Source: Sutcliffiella tianshenii (GTDB lineage: Bacteria > Bacillota > Bacilli > Bacillales > Bacillaceae_I). Taken from it: a stretch of 64,000 nt of DNA. Positions 43,335 through 55,205 of this stretch are shown piece after piece (positions within the stretch are counted from its first letter, which is position 1; each line of letters begins with the position of its first letter). Location: contig NZ_JAFBED010000005.1 in the NCBI RefSeq assembly GCF_016908565.1, positions 248,001 through 312,000 on the forward strand. Direction: 5' to 3'. A model generated the notes under the pieces. The model saw only the letters and a program-made list of their open reading frames with translations. It was not told the DNA's origin and did not search any database. The position numbers and the translations under genes were made by a program.

Positions 43335-45098
43335 TTATCTGTTTCCTGCTGAATTCAGCTCTGCCAAGAGATCCTCCACCTTCACCATGAAGGCTTTTGA
43401 AATTTCTTCGAGCTTCTCTTTACTTTGCTCCATTGTTTCAGACTGGATACCAAAATAGAATTTCACTTTCGGCTCGGTACCAGATGGACGTACACAAACC
43501 CATGAACCATCCTCCAGGAAATACTTCAGCACATTGGACTTTGGCAATTCGATTTTTTCCTGCTTCCCGGAAGCGGTAACCGTTCTTTCCTGTACTGCAT
43601 AATCCTCGACGACCTCTACCTTATATCCATTGACCTCGGAAGGTGCTGCGTCTCTGAATGCAGTAAGAAGGCTTGCAATCTGTTCTGCACCTTCTTTACC
43701 TTTCAAAGTCAGTGACTTCATGCCTTCAAGATAATAGCCATACTTTTCATAAAGCTCCATCAGGCCCTGATACATCGTCTTGCCCTGTTTTTTATAGAAA
43801 GCACAGATTTCTACAGCCATGACAGCAGCCTGTACTGCATCCTTATCGCGGGCAAAATCCCCGATCAAGGATCCATAGCTCTCCTCATATCCGAAAAGGA
43901 AAGTGTATTGACCTGTTGCTTCATACTCTTTCATTTTTTCCCCAATGAATTTGAAGCCTGTCAGTGTGTCGACAGTTGCAACTTGATAACTGTCTGCAAT
44001 CGTACGTCCAAATTCTGATGTAACAATGGTTTTCAGCATCACACCATTATCCGGAAGCGTTCCTGTCGCTTTCTTTTCCGCTAAGAGATAATGAAGGAAC
44101 AATGCTCCCGTTTGATTTCCTGTCAGAATCACATATTCACCTGATTCATCCTTAACTGCTACACCAAGGCGGTCGGCATCGGGATCTGTTGCAATGAGAA
44201 TATCCGCATCCATTTCTTTACCATCACGGATGGCAAGCTCAAACGCCGCATGCTCTTCCGGATTTGGAGATGCTACAGTAGAAAAATTGGGATCAGGCAA
44301 TTCCTGTTCCGCTACAATTTTTACATTGGTATATCCAAGAGCTTCCAAGCCTTCACGCACCGGGAGGTTAGCTGTACCGTGAAGCGGTGTGAAAACCACC
44401 TTCACTTTATCACCCATCTCCTTACCTAGCTCCGGATGTACAGAGATGGTTTTCAGCATGTCCTGATACTCACGGTCAATTTCTTCGCCGATGATTTTGA
44501 TAAGCCCTTTTTCTTTTAGGATCTCTTCGGATTCCACCTTGATCTCCAGCTCATTTTCCACTTCCTGCACTTTGGAGATCACTTGATCCGCTTCCAGTAG
44601 AGGCAGCTGACCACCATCCGGACCATAGACTTTATAGCCATTGTATTCAGGCGGATTGTGGCTCGCTGTCACCACAATTCCGGAAAATGCATTCAACTTA
44701 CGGACCGCAAAGGACAGTACCGGAGTCGGACGCAAGCTTTCGAACACATATGTCTGTATACCGTGGCTTGCCAAGGTTTTAGCAGCCTCCATCGCAAATT
44801 CAGGTGATTTATGACGGCAATCATAAGCGATCGCAACCCCGCCTTTTTTTGCTTTTTCCCCAAATGATTCTATGTATCGCGCCAGTCCCTCGGATGCTTT
44901 TCGAACCGTGTATACATTCATTCGATTCGTGCCTGCGCCGATTTCCCCGCGCATGCCTCCTGTTCCAAACTCCAACTCTTTATAAAAGCTATCTTCTTTC
45001 GCTTTTTCATCATTTTTCATTTCTTCTAAAAGCTTGACCATTTCCTCGTCAAGGTTCGAGTTACTTTCCCAAAGTTCGTATTTATCCATCCAGTTCAT
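43335..45098 (-). CDS. pgcA: phospho-sugar mutase (alpha-phosphoglucomutase) PgcA
   Basis: This 587-residue enzyme interconverts glucose 6-phosphate and glucose 1-phosphate for UDP-glucose, teichoic acid and glycolipid synthesis. The active-site phosphoserine loop is in [14 protein letters not shown] (about 142-155), the metal-binding loop is [10 protein letters not shown], the sugar-binding loop is GYEESYG and the phosphate loop is [12 protein letters not shown]. Its place downstream of glpD matches B. subtilis yhxB/pgcA. Confidence 0.96.
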   Translation of the reverse strand: MNWMDKYELWESNSNLDEEMVKLLEEMKNDEKAKEDSFYKELEFGTGGMRGEIGAGTNRMNVYTVRKASEGLARYIESFGEKAKKGGVAIAYDCRHKSPEFAMEAAKTLASHGIQTYVFESLRPTPVLSFAVRKLNAFSGIVVTASHNPPEYNGYKVYGPDGGQLPLLEADQVISKVQEVENELEIKVESEEILKEKGLIKIIGEEIDREYQDMLKTISVHPELGKEMGDKVKVVFTPLHGTANLPVREGLEALGYTNVKIVAEQELPDPNFSTVASPNPEEHAAFELAIRDGKEMDADILIATDPDADRLGVAVKDESGEYVILTGNQTGALFLHYLLAEKKATGTLPDNGVMLKTIVTSEFGRTIADSYQVATVDTLTGFKFIGEKMKEYEATGQYTFLFGYEESYGSLIGDFARDKDAVQAAVMAVEICAFYKKQGKTMYQGLMELYEKYGYYLEGMKSLTLKGKEGAEQIASLLTAFRDAAPSEVNGYKVEVVEDYAVQERTVTASGKQEKIELPKSNVLKYFLEDGSWVCVRPSGTEPKVKFYFGIQSETMEQSKEKLEEISKAFMVKVEDLLAELNSAGNR

Positions 45099-45277
45099 GT
45101 TTCTCTTCCTCCTTGCAATTATCAGGATACTGTAGACTTCTCTTAAGCCGGTACGACATCCTGCAAATATAATACGTCAGTTTGCGACAAATTGTGCACC
45201 GCGAACGCTTCCATTATTATTATACTAGAAAAGGAAAGGAATCGCATCGGCAATTCCTCAAAGCGGTTAATTGCTTT

Positions 45278-46951
45278 TCATCCATCATCTTCCATTACAG
45301 TGACCGCATCCTTGATATGCTTTTCCAATTGTATTCGATGCATTTCCTTCATTTCTTTCGTCCAAAAAAGCTCCCTTGCCATTACATCCAATACCTTTCC
45401 CTTCCATTTTTGCACCCAGTTGATTTGGAAAAAAAGTGCACCAGTACGCCTGATGAAAAAATCCAGGGGTGTCACGGCCATCTCTTCACGGATGGCATAA
45501 AGGAGCTGCACATGGATGTCCATTGGCAATGCGAGTTTAGTCCCCTTTGCTTGCACATTTTCAGCGATCCTGTATAGCTTATCAATATTCGATCCATATC
45601 TACTCACGAGTGATGAGGCAATCTCTTTTGGAAACCCAATCCTCTGCCCCTCTTCAGTCTTTTTCGCCACAAACGCCGGCAGATTCTTGGACCCGCCGAT
45701 ATCCCCGCCTGAAATGGGCAGCCCTTTCGTTTTGCAGGCACCGAACTTCACCTGAAAATCCTTGAGAAGCATTTTCCCAATAAGGTCCACTACCGTTTCC
45801 GCCATTTTTCGGTATCCGGTCAGCTTGCCGCCTGCGATCGTTATCAATCCGGAATCAGAAAGCCACACCTCATCCTTTCGGGAGATTTCCGAAGCGGATT
45901 TTCCCTTTTCAAAAATGAGGGGCCGCACTCCTGTCCAGCTGGATTCTATGTCTTCTTCCTTGATGTTCAGGGCCGGGAACATGAATTTTATTGCCGCGAG
46001 CACATAGTCCTTATCCTCTCTCACCATCCTTGGGTGGAGCATATCTTCCTTGTAGACAGTATCTGTTGTGCCCACATAGGTTTTCCCGTCCCTGGGGATG
46101 GCAAAAATCATCCTTTTATCCTCTGTGTCAAAATAGATCGCCTGTTTTAATGGGAATTTACCCTGGTCAAATACGAGATGGATCCCTTTTGTCAATTGAA
46201 GATGCTTCTCTTTTTTGGAGCCATCCATATCACGAAGCGAGTCCACCCACGGGCCGGCAGCATTGACTACTTTTTTCGCACGGATCATATAGCTTTTTCT
46301 GCTAGCCTGATCGACCACCATTGCCCCTGATATCCTGCCCTGTTCATAAAGAAGCTTTTCCACCTTGGCATAGTTCACTGCATCCGCTCCATGTTTTACA
46401 GCTTCCTTCAGCACCTCGATCGTCAACCTTGCATCGTCTGTCCGATACTCGACATATAGGCCACCGCCTTTTAACCCTTCTCTTTTCAACAAAGGCTCTT
46501 TTACTAACGTTTCAGATGGTGTGAGCATCTTCCTCCGCTCTGACTTTTTGACTCCTGCCAAAAAGTCATAAACACGAAGGCCGAGGGATGTGGAGGTCTT
46601 GCCGAATGTCCCTCCCTTATAGATCGGCAAAAGCATCCATTCCGGTGTTGTGACATGCGGCCCATTCTCATATACAACCGCACGCTCTTTCCCCACTTCC
46701 GCTACCATCTTCACTTCAAGCTGCTTTAAATATCGCAGGCCCCCATGAACCAGTTTGGTGGAACGGCTCGACGTCCCTCCTGCAAAGTCCTGCATCTCCA
46801 CAAGGGCCACCTTCATCCCGCGGGATGCTGCATCCAGCGCAATGCCGCAACCTGTTATTCCGCCACCCACAATAAGGATGTCATATGTAGCTTCCTTCAT
46901 GTTTTCCAAGATCATCATACGATTCGTGCTGGAGAAGGATGTTTTTTTCAT
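45278..46951 (-). CDS. glpD: aerobic glycerol-3-phosphate dehydrogenase
   Basis: This 557-residue FAD enzyme oxidises glycerol 3-phosphate to dihydroxyacetone phosphate at the membrane, passing electrons to menaquinone. The FAD Rossmann motif DILIVGGGITGCGIALDAA lies at residues 24-42, with GGTSSRSTKLVHGGLRYL following. The GGAGG site is 10 bp before the ATG. The leader contains a GlpP-type terminator hairpin. It follows glpK on the same strand, 158 bp downstream. Confidence 0.97.
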   Translation of the reverse strand: MKKTSFSSTNRMMILENMKEATYDILIVGGGITGCGIALDAASRGMKVALVEMQDFAGGTSSRSTKLVHGGLRYLKQLEVKMVAEVGKERAVVYENGPHVTTPEWMLLPIYKGGTFGKTSTSLGLRVYDFLAGVKKSERRKMLTPSETLVKEPLLKREGLKGGGLYVEYRTDDARLTIEVLKEAVKHGADAVNYAKVEKLLYEQGRISGAMVVDQASRKSYMIRAKKVVNAAGPWVDSLRDMDGSKKEKHLQLTKGIHLVFDQGKFPLKQAIYFDTEDKRMIFAIPRDGKTYVGTTDTVYKEDMLHPRMVREDKDYVLAAIKFMFPALNIKEEDIESSWTGVRPLIFEKGKSASEISRKDEVWLSDSGLITIAGGKLTGYRKMAETVVDLIGKMLLKDFQVKFGACKTKGLPISGGDIGGSKNLPAFVAKKTEEGQRIGFPKEIASSLVSRYGSNIDKLYRIAENVQAKGTKLALPMDIHVQLLYAIREEMAVTPLDFFIRRTGALFFQINWVQKWKGKVLDVMARELFWTKEMKEMHRIQLEKHIKDAVTVMEDDG

Positions 46952-46995
46952 AAGATAAAAGCCTCCAAGTGTTTTTTCTTCTACTTACTACTACA

Positions 46996-47053
46996 CAAAA
47001 AAAGACCACAGCAAACATAGACAAAGCCCTTGCTCTGATTATGTTCTGTGATC
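46996..47053 (-). promoter_or_regulatory. glpD leader antiterminator/terminator hairpin (GlpP target)
   Basis: Minus strand GATCACAG-ACATA...TATGT-CTGTGGTC with a seven-T tail, upstream of glpD. In B. subtilis the equivalent leader terminator is bypassed by GlpP with glycerol 3-phosphate. Confidence 0.8.
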
Positions 47054-47109
47054 TCTTCCCCGATTATGACCGATTATTGACTTACTATGATTATACCATA
47101 TTTTTCTTT

Positions 47110-48702
<1,593 letters not shown>

Positions 48703-49620
48703 CTACAATACCACCCAAAATAACACCGGAAGCGTAACAAGGGTCAATACGGTACTTACGAGGGTTGCACTTGAAACAAACTCGGGCTCTGTATTGAACT
48801 CCACCGCATACATCGTAGTATTTGCGGCTGCCGGCATAGCAGCCATCACGATCATCAGCTGCTTGATCAACTCATCAACAGGCAGGACAAGGGTAATTAG
48901 AAATGCAATTAAAGGTGAAACAATCAGCTTGATTCCCACCGCATAAAACAGCTTCTCTTTTTTGGCCGCTTTAATGGAAATCTTGGCAAGCTGCATTCCA
49001 AGGATGACCATGATTACAGGAATCGTCGCATCGGCCACAAGATTTACCGCCTCCATGATGGGCATGGATACCGGAATGGAAAGGTATTGAAAAGCAAGGC
49101 CGATCAAGGCCCCATACATGATGGGCATCTTCACGACAGCCCTTGCGGCGGAGCGGAAGCCATCGTTTTCCGGGCTACCTTTAGCAGCGTAATACACACC
49201 GACAGTCGCCATCAGCATCTGCTGGGCTACCATCAGGACAACCGCGTACTCAAACCCCACGACTCCGAACAGCAATAGTGCTAGAGGTGTTCCATAATTT
49301 CCGTTATTCATGAAACTTGCTGACAGAATCAGGCCGCATATCTCCGCTCTTGAGTACTGTTTAATCCAGGATAACAGGTAAACAAATACAATCAGGGAAA
49401 AGCACAGCAGGATGGTGTACAGCACAATATAGAGATGCTCACTCGTAAACTCATTCGTATAGAAAGTTCGGAACACAAGTACAGGGGACAATAAATATAA
49501 TGCCATTTTCGATAAGGCTTTCGTATCGAACCCGAGTGTTTTTTGACCAATGAACCCAATTGCAAATATAAGGAAAACTGGTAAAAGTACGTCTAGAAAA
49601 ATCATGAAAAATCCTCTCAA
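48703..49620 (-). CDS. AEC-family (auxin efflux carrier-type) transporter
   Basis: This 305-residue membrane protein has about ten helices in two inverted halves. It has the family's SASFMNNGNYGTPLALLLFG motif (helix 4) and the C-terminal AAMPAAANTTMYAVEF motif. In bacteria the family exports malate or other small acids. It precedes glpK by 102 bp on the same strand without a clear terminator, the place where B. subtilis has glpF. Substrate unknown. Confidence 0.88.
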   Translation of the reverse strand: MRGFFMIFLDVLLPVFLIFAIGFIGQKTLGFDTKALSKMALYLLSPVLVFRTFYTNEFTSEHLYIVLYTILLCFSLIVFVYLLSWIKQYSRAEICGLILSASFMNNGNYGTPLALLLFGVVGFEYAVVLMVAQQMLMATVGVYYAAKGSPENDGFRSAARAVVKMPIMYGALIGLAFQYLSIPVSMPIMEAVNLVADATIPVIMVILGMQLAKISIKAAKKEKLFYAVGIKLIVSPLIAFLITLVLPVDELIKQLMIVMAAMPAAANTTMYAVEFNTEPEFVSSATLVSTVLTLVTLPVLFWVVL

Positions 49621-49791
49621 TCTGCTACTATTTCAATGTTGTAGTTTTTTTCTATCTTAACAAATCCACTGAAAAATGACAGAGATTTATTTCGGCTCAC
49701 TTAATATTTTCCAATTCTATTCCCTTGCACGAATTACAGGTAATGGAGTACACTAATTGTATTCCGATTATACAGGTGGGATTAATAAGTT

Positions 49792-50220
49792 ATGGAAAAT
49801 GCAAACTCAACTATACCTAAACCGCTCGTCACATTTAATCAATGGTTCATTTTACTTTCTGTCGTGATTTCTTTAATCACTGGATTTTATTTTATAATGC
49901 TACTGCCTTTTTTGGCTGGCACACTCGGCTTGCTAACAGGGGCTAACCCGGTCTTGAAACTGGCTGGAAAGCTTCTTTCAAAGCCCAGATCTTCATACCT
50001 CCAGGAGGAAAAAGCCCAACTGCAATTCAATCAGACAATCGCTGTGGGTTGTCTTGCATTGTCACTGATCGGCTTTTATTCAGGAATGGCCACCATGGGC
50101 TATATTTTCTCCATCATGGTGGCAGCAGCATCAGGCATTGCACTATTAGGATTCTGCGTCGGATGCTTTATCCGTTTCCAATGGCAGCAATTTCAATACC
50201 GCAGACGCACGGCAAAATAA
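49792..50220 (+). CDS. DUF4395 membrane protein
   Basis: This 142-residue protein has four membrane helices. FNQWFILLSVVISLITGFYF at the N-terminus and FLAGTLGLLTGANPV are the DUF4395 signature. Such proteins occur beside thiosulfate/rhodanese and thioredoxin-type genes in other bacteria, but no such neighbour is adjacent here. Function unknown. It shares a bidirectional terminator with yhcX. Confidence 0.82.
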   Translation: MENANSTIPKPLVTFNQWFILLSVVISLITGFYFIMLLPFLAGTLGLLTGANPVLKLAGKLLSKPRSSYLQEEKAQLQFNQTIAVGCLALSLIGFYSGMATMGYIFSIMVAAASGIALLGFCVGCFIRFQWQQFQYRRRTAK

Positions 50221-50221
50221 A

Positions 50222-50266
50222 TAAAAGGGGGCGACTTCATTTCGCGAAGTCGCCCCCTTTTATTTA
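50222..50266. terminator. bidirectional terminator between the DUF4395 gene and yhcX
   Basis: 16-bp perfect stem AAAAGGGGGCGACTTC and complement. Confidence 0.92.
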
Positions 50267-51799
50267 TTTCTTATATTTAATTTCATATACATCCCGTCTT
50301 CTGTCCTTCAGCTGACGCACTGTTCCGGACTGACGCTGGCGACGAAGGATTTCGAGATCCACATCCCCGATGATCACCATTTCGATATTCGGGTTGCACT
50401 CGCCGACGACCCCGTCACGGGCAAATTCAAAGTCAGATGGGGCAAATATGGCGGACTGGGAATATTGGATGTCCATGTTTTCCACTTGGGGAAGGTTTCC
50501 GCATGTACCTGCAATGACCGTATAGATCTGATTTTCGACCGCACGTGCCTGTGCACAATATCGTACCCTGAGATATCCCTGCCTGTCCTCTGTATTGAAA
50601 GGACAGAAGATGATATTTGCGCCTTTTTCAGTCGCTATGCGGGCAAGCTCCGGAAATTCTATGTCATAGCATATCTGAATCGCGATCTTTCCGCAATCCG
50701 TATCAAATACCTTCACCGTATCTCCGCGGCTGATCCCCCACCATTTTCGCTCATTTGGGGTGATATGGATCTTATACTGCTTCTCGATCGTTCCATCACG
50801 ACGGAAAAGATAGGCAATATTGAACACTTTATCATCCTCTTCGACGAAGTGGGAACCTCCGATGATATTGACGTTGTACTTTACAGCCAAATCGGTGAAA
50901 AGCTGGATATAGTCTTCGGTATATTCCGTCAGACGCTGTACGGCTTTACTTGGTGATCTTTCATTCAGAAAGCTCATCAGCTGAGTGGTGAATATTTCCG
51001 GAAACACAGCAAAATCCGCTCCTGCATCAGAGGCCACATCTGTATAATATTCCACCTGGGTCGCAAACTCTTCAAATGAACTGATGGGCTTCATCATATA
51101 TTGGACCACACATACGCGGACAGGGAAGGATGTTTTAAAGTGACGCTTTGTTTGCGGGATATACTCCACATTGTTCCATTCCATAAGGGTTGCGTACTTA
51201 TTTGAAGCGAGATCATCCGGGAGATAGCCTGGATTGATCCTCATCAATGTAAATTCATTCATTAGCTGGAACGATAGCACCGGATCATAGATTTTATGGC
51301 GCATCACCTGGCGGACGTATTCGCGTGGTGACATTTCGTCTGCATGCTTATGATAATTCGGGATTCTCCCTCCGATAATGATACTCTTCAGGTTCAGCCT
51401 TCTCGCCAGATCCTTCCGCGCTTCATAAAGGCGATGACCGACCTTCATCCTCCTGAAGCCTGGATGCACCATCACTTCTATTCCGTAAAGATTGTAACCA
51501 TCAGGATTATGATTCGTTATGTAGCCTTCGTCGGTGATATCATCCCATGTATGTCGATCATCATATTCATCAAAGTTGATAAGCAGGCTTGAGCAGGAAC
51601 CGATGATTTCCCCATCATATTCCGCACATAGCTGCCCTTCCGGAAACATGATCAAATGACTTTCCAGCTGTTCTCTTTTCCATGGCTCCATTCCGGGAAA
51701 GCATAAATGTTGCAGTGCAACTATATCATCTATGTCTTTCATTTCTATATTTCTAATAATCATTTTTTTCTCAAATTTAGACAAGTCGATTTTAGACAA
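50264..51799 (-). CDS. yhcX: YhcX: GNAT domain fused to carbon-nitrogen hydrolase
   Basis: This ~511-residue protein joins a GNAT acetyltransferase domain (about 12-190, with VMVHPGFRRMKVGHRLYEAR) to a nitrilase-superfamily domain (about 220-490). The hydrolase triad is visible: Glu in DFAVFPEIFTTQ, Lys in KQYKIHITPNE and Cys in AIQICYDIEFPEL. Start TTG 51799 is 9 bp after GAGGAG; the ATG 9 bp earlier abuts the ribosome site. The length and fusion match B. subtilis YhcX. Substrate unknown. Confidence 0.93.
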   Translation of the reverse strand: MSKIDLSKFEKKMIIRNIEMKDIDDIVALQHLCFPGMEPWKREQLESHLIMFPEGQLCAEYDGEIIGSCSSLLINFDEYDDRHTWDDITDEGYITNHNPDGYNLYGIEVMVHPGFRRMKVGHRLYEARKDLARRLNLKSIIIGGRIPNYHKHADEMSPREYVRQVMRHKIYDPVLSFQLMNEFTLMRINPGYLPDDLASNKYATLMEWNNVEYIPQTKRHFKTSFPVRVCVVQYMMKPISSFEEFATQVEYYTDVASDAGADFAVFPEIFTTQLMSFLNERSPSKAVQRLTEYTEDYIQLFTDLAVKYNVNIIGGSHFVEEDDKVFNIAYLFRRDGTIEKQYKIHITPNERKWWGISRGDTVKVFDTDCGKIAIQICYDIEFPELARIATEKGANIIFCPFNTEDRQGYLRVRYCAQARAVENQIYTVIAGTCGNLPQVENMDIQYSQSAIFAPSDFEFARDGVVGECNPNIEMVIIGDVDLEILRRQRQSGTVRQLKDRRRDVYEIKYKK

Positions 51800-51885
51800 A
51801 AACACCATCTCCTCATAATTGTGCTAAATAAATGGATTTTAAACCGGGCTTTTTCTGTAAAAAAAGGAGAATTACCCAATATTAC

Positions 51886-52155
51886 TTATTCCCCAATTTC
51901 ATTCATACAAAACACATACCCTTTCAGTTTTACATAATGGGCACGAGATTTGAAACAATAAGCATCATTACACGAGACTAACCTCGAAAAATGTTGGAAC
52001 TCCAAGGTGAAGAGGTTAATATTTCCTGAGAAATTTGTCACAACCAATAAGGTATCGTCGTCTATTGTTCGGGTATAGTCTAATGCTAACTTCAATCCTG
52101 TCATGAAATGTTCACAGGTGAAATGTTGGATTAGCTTTGCAATGCGGATGGACAA
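51886..52155 (-). CDS. doubtful 89-residue hypothetical ORF
   Basis: A TTG-initiated frame of 89 codons with plausible amino-acid composition (DDDTLLVVTNFSGNINLF in the middle), but no ribosome site before the start. It occupies most of the 423-bp space between yhcX and bdbC. It may be a decayed gene or chance. Confidence 0.3.
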   Translation of the reverse strand: MSIRIAKLIQHFTCEHFMTGLKLALDYTRTIDDDTLLVVTNFSGNINLFTLEFQHFSRLVSCNDAYCFKSRAHYVKLKGYVFCMNEIGE

Positions 52156-52222
52156 GTAATATAATTTTAAACAAGAAAGAATCCAAGATTTATGAAACCA
52201 AGATAAATGAGGCGGGAAAAAA

Positions 52223-52657
52223 GTGGATCACTCCAAAAAAATCGAAAACCTTTTATTGACGGCTTCTGTTGTTGCTTTAGTTGCTGCTTTGGGAAGCTTA
52301 TATTTTTCCGAGATTCTATTGTACATACCTTGCGAGCTTTGCTGGTATCAGCGTATTCTGATGTATCCGCTTGTCATTATCCTGGGAATAGCTGTGGTAA
52401 AAAAAGATGCTGGAATCGCTACATATGTCCTGCCACTTTCCATTATTGGCGTAGCGATCTCCTTCTACCACTATCTTGTACAAAAAGTCGACTTCATCGG
52501 GGAAAACTCGGTGTCTTGTGGCGTAGTTCCATGTACAGGGCAGTATATCAACTGGTTGGGCTTCATCACAATCCCATTTTTGGCACTTATCGGATTTACA
52601 CTTATCACCATCATCCTATTCATCGTTAGAAAATTGAATGTAAAGGAAGGAAAATAA
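52223..52657 (+). CDS. bdbC: thiol-disulfide oxidoreductase BdbC (DsbB-like)
   Basis: This 144-residue four-helix membrane protein reoxidises extracytoplasmic thiol oxidases, passing electrons to quinone. The first redox pair is CELCWYQR (about residues 37-40), the second is SCGVVPC (about 97-103). GTG 52223 after GAGGCGGG. The thioredoxin-like gene follows after 2 bp, forming a pair. Confidence 0.92.
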   Translation: MDHSKKIENLLLTASVVALVAALGSLYFSEILLYIPCELCWYQRILMYPLVIILGIAVVKKDAGIATYVLPLSIIGVAISFYHYLVQKVDFIGENSVSCGVVPCTGQYINWLGFITIPFLALIGFTLITIILFIVRKLNVKEGK

Positions 52658-52659
52658 TC

Positions 52660-53142
52660 TTGAAGAAAATTATCATTATCGTATCTGTCATTGTAGCAAT
52701 TTTCATCGCATTAGCTGCCATTACGAATATCCAACAGAAACAAAAGTCTGAAGGCAACCCATTTGGAAAATCAAAGATATATCCAGCTACTCAAGAACAA
52801 TTGGATGATCCATTGTATCAGAATATCATTCTTCCTGAAGAACTGGAGGAAAAGCTGGATAATGAAGAATCTGCCACCATCTATTTCTATAAATCGGATT
52901 GCCCTGCATGCAAGAAGACAAGTCCGGTGGTCGTTCCGATGGCGGAAGATATGGGGATTGACCTCGAAATGTACAACCTGCTTGAATTTGAGCAAGGCTG
53001 GGATGACTATGACATCCACTCCACCCCTACACTGGTCCACTTTGAAGATGGCAAGGAAGTCAGCCGACTTGAAAACTATCACCAGGATGAGTCAGTATTC
53101 TCAGATTGGCTTGAGAAAGTAAAAGAAACTACGGGCGAATGA
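52660..53142 (+). CDS. membrane-anchored thioredoxin-like protein
   Basis: This 160-residue protein has an N-terminal membrane anchor (about 4-24) and an extracytoplasmic thioredoxin fold with the active site DCPACKK and a cis-Pro in HSTPTLVHF. It starts at TTG 52660, 2 bp after bdbC, with AAGGAAGG upstream. Probably the thiol oxidase partner of BdbC, in the place BdbA/BdbD would fill. A terminator overlaps its stop. Confidence 0.85.
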   Translation: MKKIIIIVSVIVAIFIALAAITNIQQKQKSEGNPFGKSKIYPATQEQLDDPLYQNIILPEELEEKLDNEESATIYFYKSDCPACKKTSPVVVPMAEDMGIDLEMYNLLEFEQGWDDYDIHSTPTLVHFEDGKEVSRLENYHQDESVFSDWLEKVKETTGE

Positions 53143-53163
53143 TGCGCCAGTAGTTTCTTTTTT
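53125..53163 (+). terminator. terminator of bdbC-thioredoxin operon
   Basis: GAAACTAC/GTAGTTTC stem with GGGCG/GCGCC inner part and six T. Confidence 0.85.
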
Positions 53164-53164
53164 G

Positions 53165-53578
53165 TTACACTAGGAATTGATTGGATGCCCGGATGAACTT
53201 GCTGAGCATCGTGGGATTTTTTGGCTGTTGTGTAAACTGTTCAATGGCAAATGGAAAGGAAAATCCAAAATCCCTTAACATATTGACATTCCTCTTATAT
53301 ATTTCGCGATGCTTCAGTTTGATGCCCTCATCCTGGATTGTCTCAATGACCGCAATGATTGCCTGGAGACAGGAAATGATATGAAATGCTTCTTTCAGTG
53401 TTCCATTATAATCGGTAAATGTATCATGTACGGCACCAGTATGGAGGGATAACTGACTCTCAAGGTTTTCTATTTCTCTGTCTGTGAAATAATAAGGAAG
53501 AATGTTCGTTAAGAGGTGCTGGACCAGTTCCCCGATATGGTCCTCCTGCTCTGGGGTAGATGCATAAACTACTTTCAC
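53165..53578 (-). CDS. yhcU: conserved protein YhcU (DUF5365)
   Basis: This 137-residue soluble, mostly helical protein starts MKVVYASTPEQEDHIGELVQ and ends SKFIRASNQFLV. The sequence and its position beside yhcT match B. subtilis YhcU. Function unknown. Confidence 0.85.
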   Translation of the reverse strand: MKVVYASTPEQEDHIGELVQHLLTNILPYYFTDREIENLESQLSLHTGAVHDTFTDYNGTLKEAFHIISCLQAIIAVIETIQDEGIKLKHREIYKRNVNMLRDFGFSFPFAIEQFTQQPKNPTMLSKFIRASNQFLV

Positions 53579-53732
53579 GAATTAAAACCCACCTTTGTAA
53601 CTTCTCTATAATCTCTATAACAAAAGAGTAACATAAATACTTGTTTTATTGCGTAGGTAGTTAATGGAATCACTAGACTCGAAACGACAAAAAGAAGGAC
53701 ATACCTTCTATCTCATTAAAGGAGTTTTACCT

Positions 53733-54626
53733 ATGAAAATACAGTTAAATGTCCGTATGGAAAATGCCCCCACCCTACAAGACTATCTAAAGGATATAGT
53801 TGGGGTGCCAAAGGGGCTGCTTCATGAACTGCGAATGTCGAAAAAGGTGCTGGTAAATGGGGCAATCCCCAATTGGACACATACCGTGCAGACCGGGGAT
53901 ATGATCATTCTTCCTGTCATTTCCGAAGCAGTAAGTCCTGATCCAAGCATCATGGACATTTCCGTTCTGTATGAGGACGAGCATATGTTGATTGTAGATA
54001 AGGCAGCGGATATAGAGACGCACCCATCTTCCGAAACCGGCCACAAATCGCTTTCCAATGGGGTGGCCCATTATTTCTTAGAGAACGGGATCAAGGCAAA
54101 AGTACGGCATATCCATCGCCTTGACAAGGATACAAGCGGCGCCATCCTTTTTGCAAAGCATAGCTTATGCGGATCCATTTTAGATAGGGAGCTTGCGGAA
54201 CGAAAAATAAAAAGAACCTATCTTGCCCTTGTGGAGGGACTTATGTCCAATTCGTCCGGAACCATTGATAAAGCTATCGGCAAAGACCGACACCATGCTT
54301 CCCGGCGGAGGATTTCACCAAGCGGCCAAAAAGCGGTCACCCATTATAAAGTCCTAAAAAAGTTCGAGAAGGAAAAACTGTCACTCGTGCAACTCACACT
54401 CGATACCGGCAGGACACACCAGATACGCGTCCATATGAGCAGCCTCGGCCACCCGCTATACGGGGACATCTTATATGGCGCCAAAAACAAGCATTCACGC
54501 CACAGCTTGCATGCCTGGAAGTTAACGGTCCCGCATCCGTTTGAAAACGGGTCCGTCACAGTTGAGGCGCCGATCCCGACCGACTTTGCCCCAAGCAGCC
54601 TTGCAGGTGAATGGCAAAAGCTGTAG
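53733..54626 (+). CDS. yhcT: RluA-family rRNA pseudouridine synthase YhcT
   Basis: This 297-residue enzyme isomerises uridine to pseudouridine in large-subunit rRNA. It has a weak S4-like N-terminal region (MSKKVLVNGAIP), the catalytic HRLDKDTSGAILFAK with its Asp (about 125-139), and RTHQIRVHMSSLGHPLYGD. ATG 53733 follows AAAGGAG; 23 codons of upstream frame lack a site. A hairpin overlaps the stop. Confidence 0.93.
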   Translation: MKIQLNVRMENAPTLQDYLKDIVGVPKGLLHELRMSKKVLVNGAIPNWTHTVQTGDMIILPVISEAVSPDPSIMDISVLYEDEHMLIVDKAADIETHPSSETGHKSLSNGVAHYFLENGIKAKVRHIHRLDKDTSGAILFAKHSLCGSILDRELAERKIKRTYLALVEGLMSNSSGTIDKAIGKDRHHASRRRISPSGQKAVTHYKVLKKFEKEKLSLVQLTLDTGRTHQIRVHMSSLGHPLYGDILYGAKNKHSRHSLHAWKLTVPHPFENGSVTVEAPIPTDFAPSSLAGEWQKL

Positions 54627-54651
54627 CATAACGATGCTACAGCTCTTTTTT
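54619..54651. terminator. terminator shared by yhcT and the GNAT gene
   Basis: AGCTGTAGCAT/ATGCTACAGCT stem followed by T residues; it overlaps the end of the convergent GNAT gene. Confidence 0.85.
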
Positions 54652-55056
54652 AAATACAAAGCTTGTTTTATCATATTGCATTTTTTCTTCATAAAACCGA
54701 TGAGCATCCTTGCGTTGTATTCCGGAAGAAAGCGTAACATTCTGGCAACCTTTTTCTTTTGCAAGCATTTCGATATGTGACAACAGCTTTTCCCCGTAAC
54801 CATTGGACCTTGCATGACTTGCTGTCACAAGATCATACACATAAATATGATAGCCGTCATAATAGTTCGTTAAAGGGATGATGCCGGTGACAGCCATTAC
54901 CTCCTCGCTATCATAACATGCATGGATTTCATACCCCTCCCGTTTCATCTTTTCATACATCGCAAAGAAGGTTTCTTCTGTTAGATGTGTTCGTAATTCC
55001 TTCAACACTTCATACCCCTGCAACAATTCTTCTTTTGTCTTAAGGTGCTTGATCAT
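54637..55056 (-). CDS. GNAT-family N-acetyltransferase
   Basis: This 139-residue protein is a single GNAT domain. The acetyl-CoA loop is VTASHARSNGYGEKLLSHI (about 84-102) and the last motif is DAHRFYEEKMQYDKTSFVFKK. The substrate cannot be told; similar small proteins acetylate amines or protein N-termini. Its end overlaps the yhcT terminator. Confidence 0.88.
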   Translation of the reverse strand: MIKHLKTKEELLQGYEVLKELRTHLTEETFFAMYEKMKREGYEIHACYDSEEVMAVTGIIPLTNYYDGYHIYVYDLVTASHARSNGYGEKLLSHIEMLAKEKGCQNVTLSSGIQRKDAHRFYEEKMQYDKTSFVFKKEL

Positions 55057-55205
55057 TCCACTCCCACTCTCCTATGTATAAATAATCTTTCGTTTGGCAA
55101 TTAACACTATAGTACCTTAAAAATTCACAAGATTGATCTTTTTTTCGAATCTGATCTTTATTTATCGAGATATAATGAAGGCATATAGAAAAAGGAGAGT
55201 AAACC

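Noticed and set aside
45230-45262. Terminator of glpD
   Set aside because: A weak AGGAAT/ATTCCT hairpin is present, but its stem is short and the T tract is interrupted.
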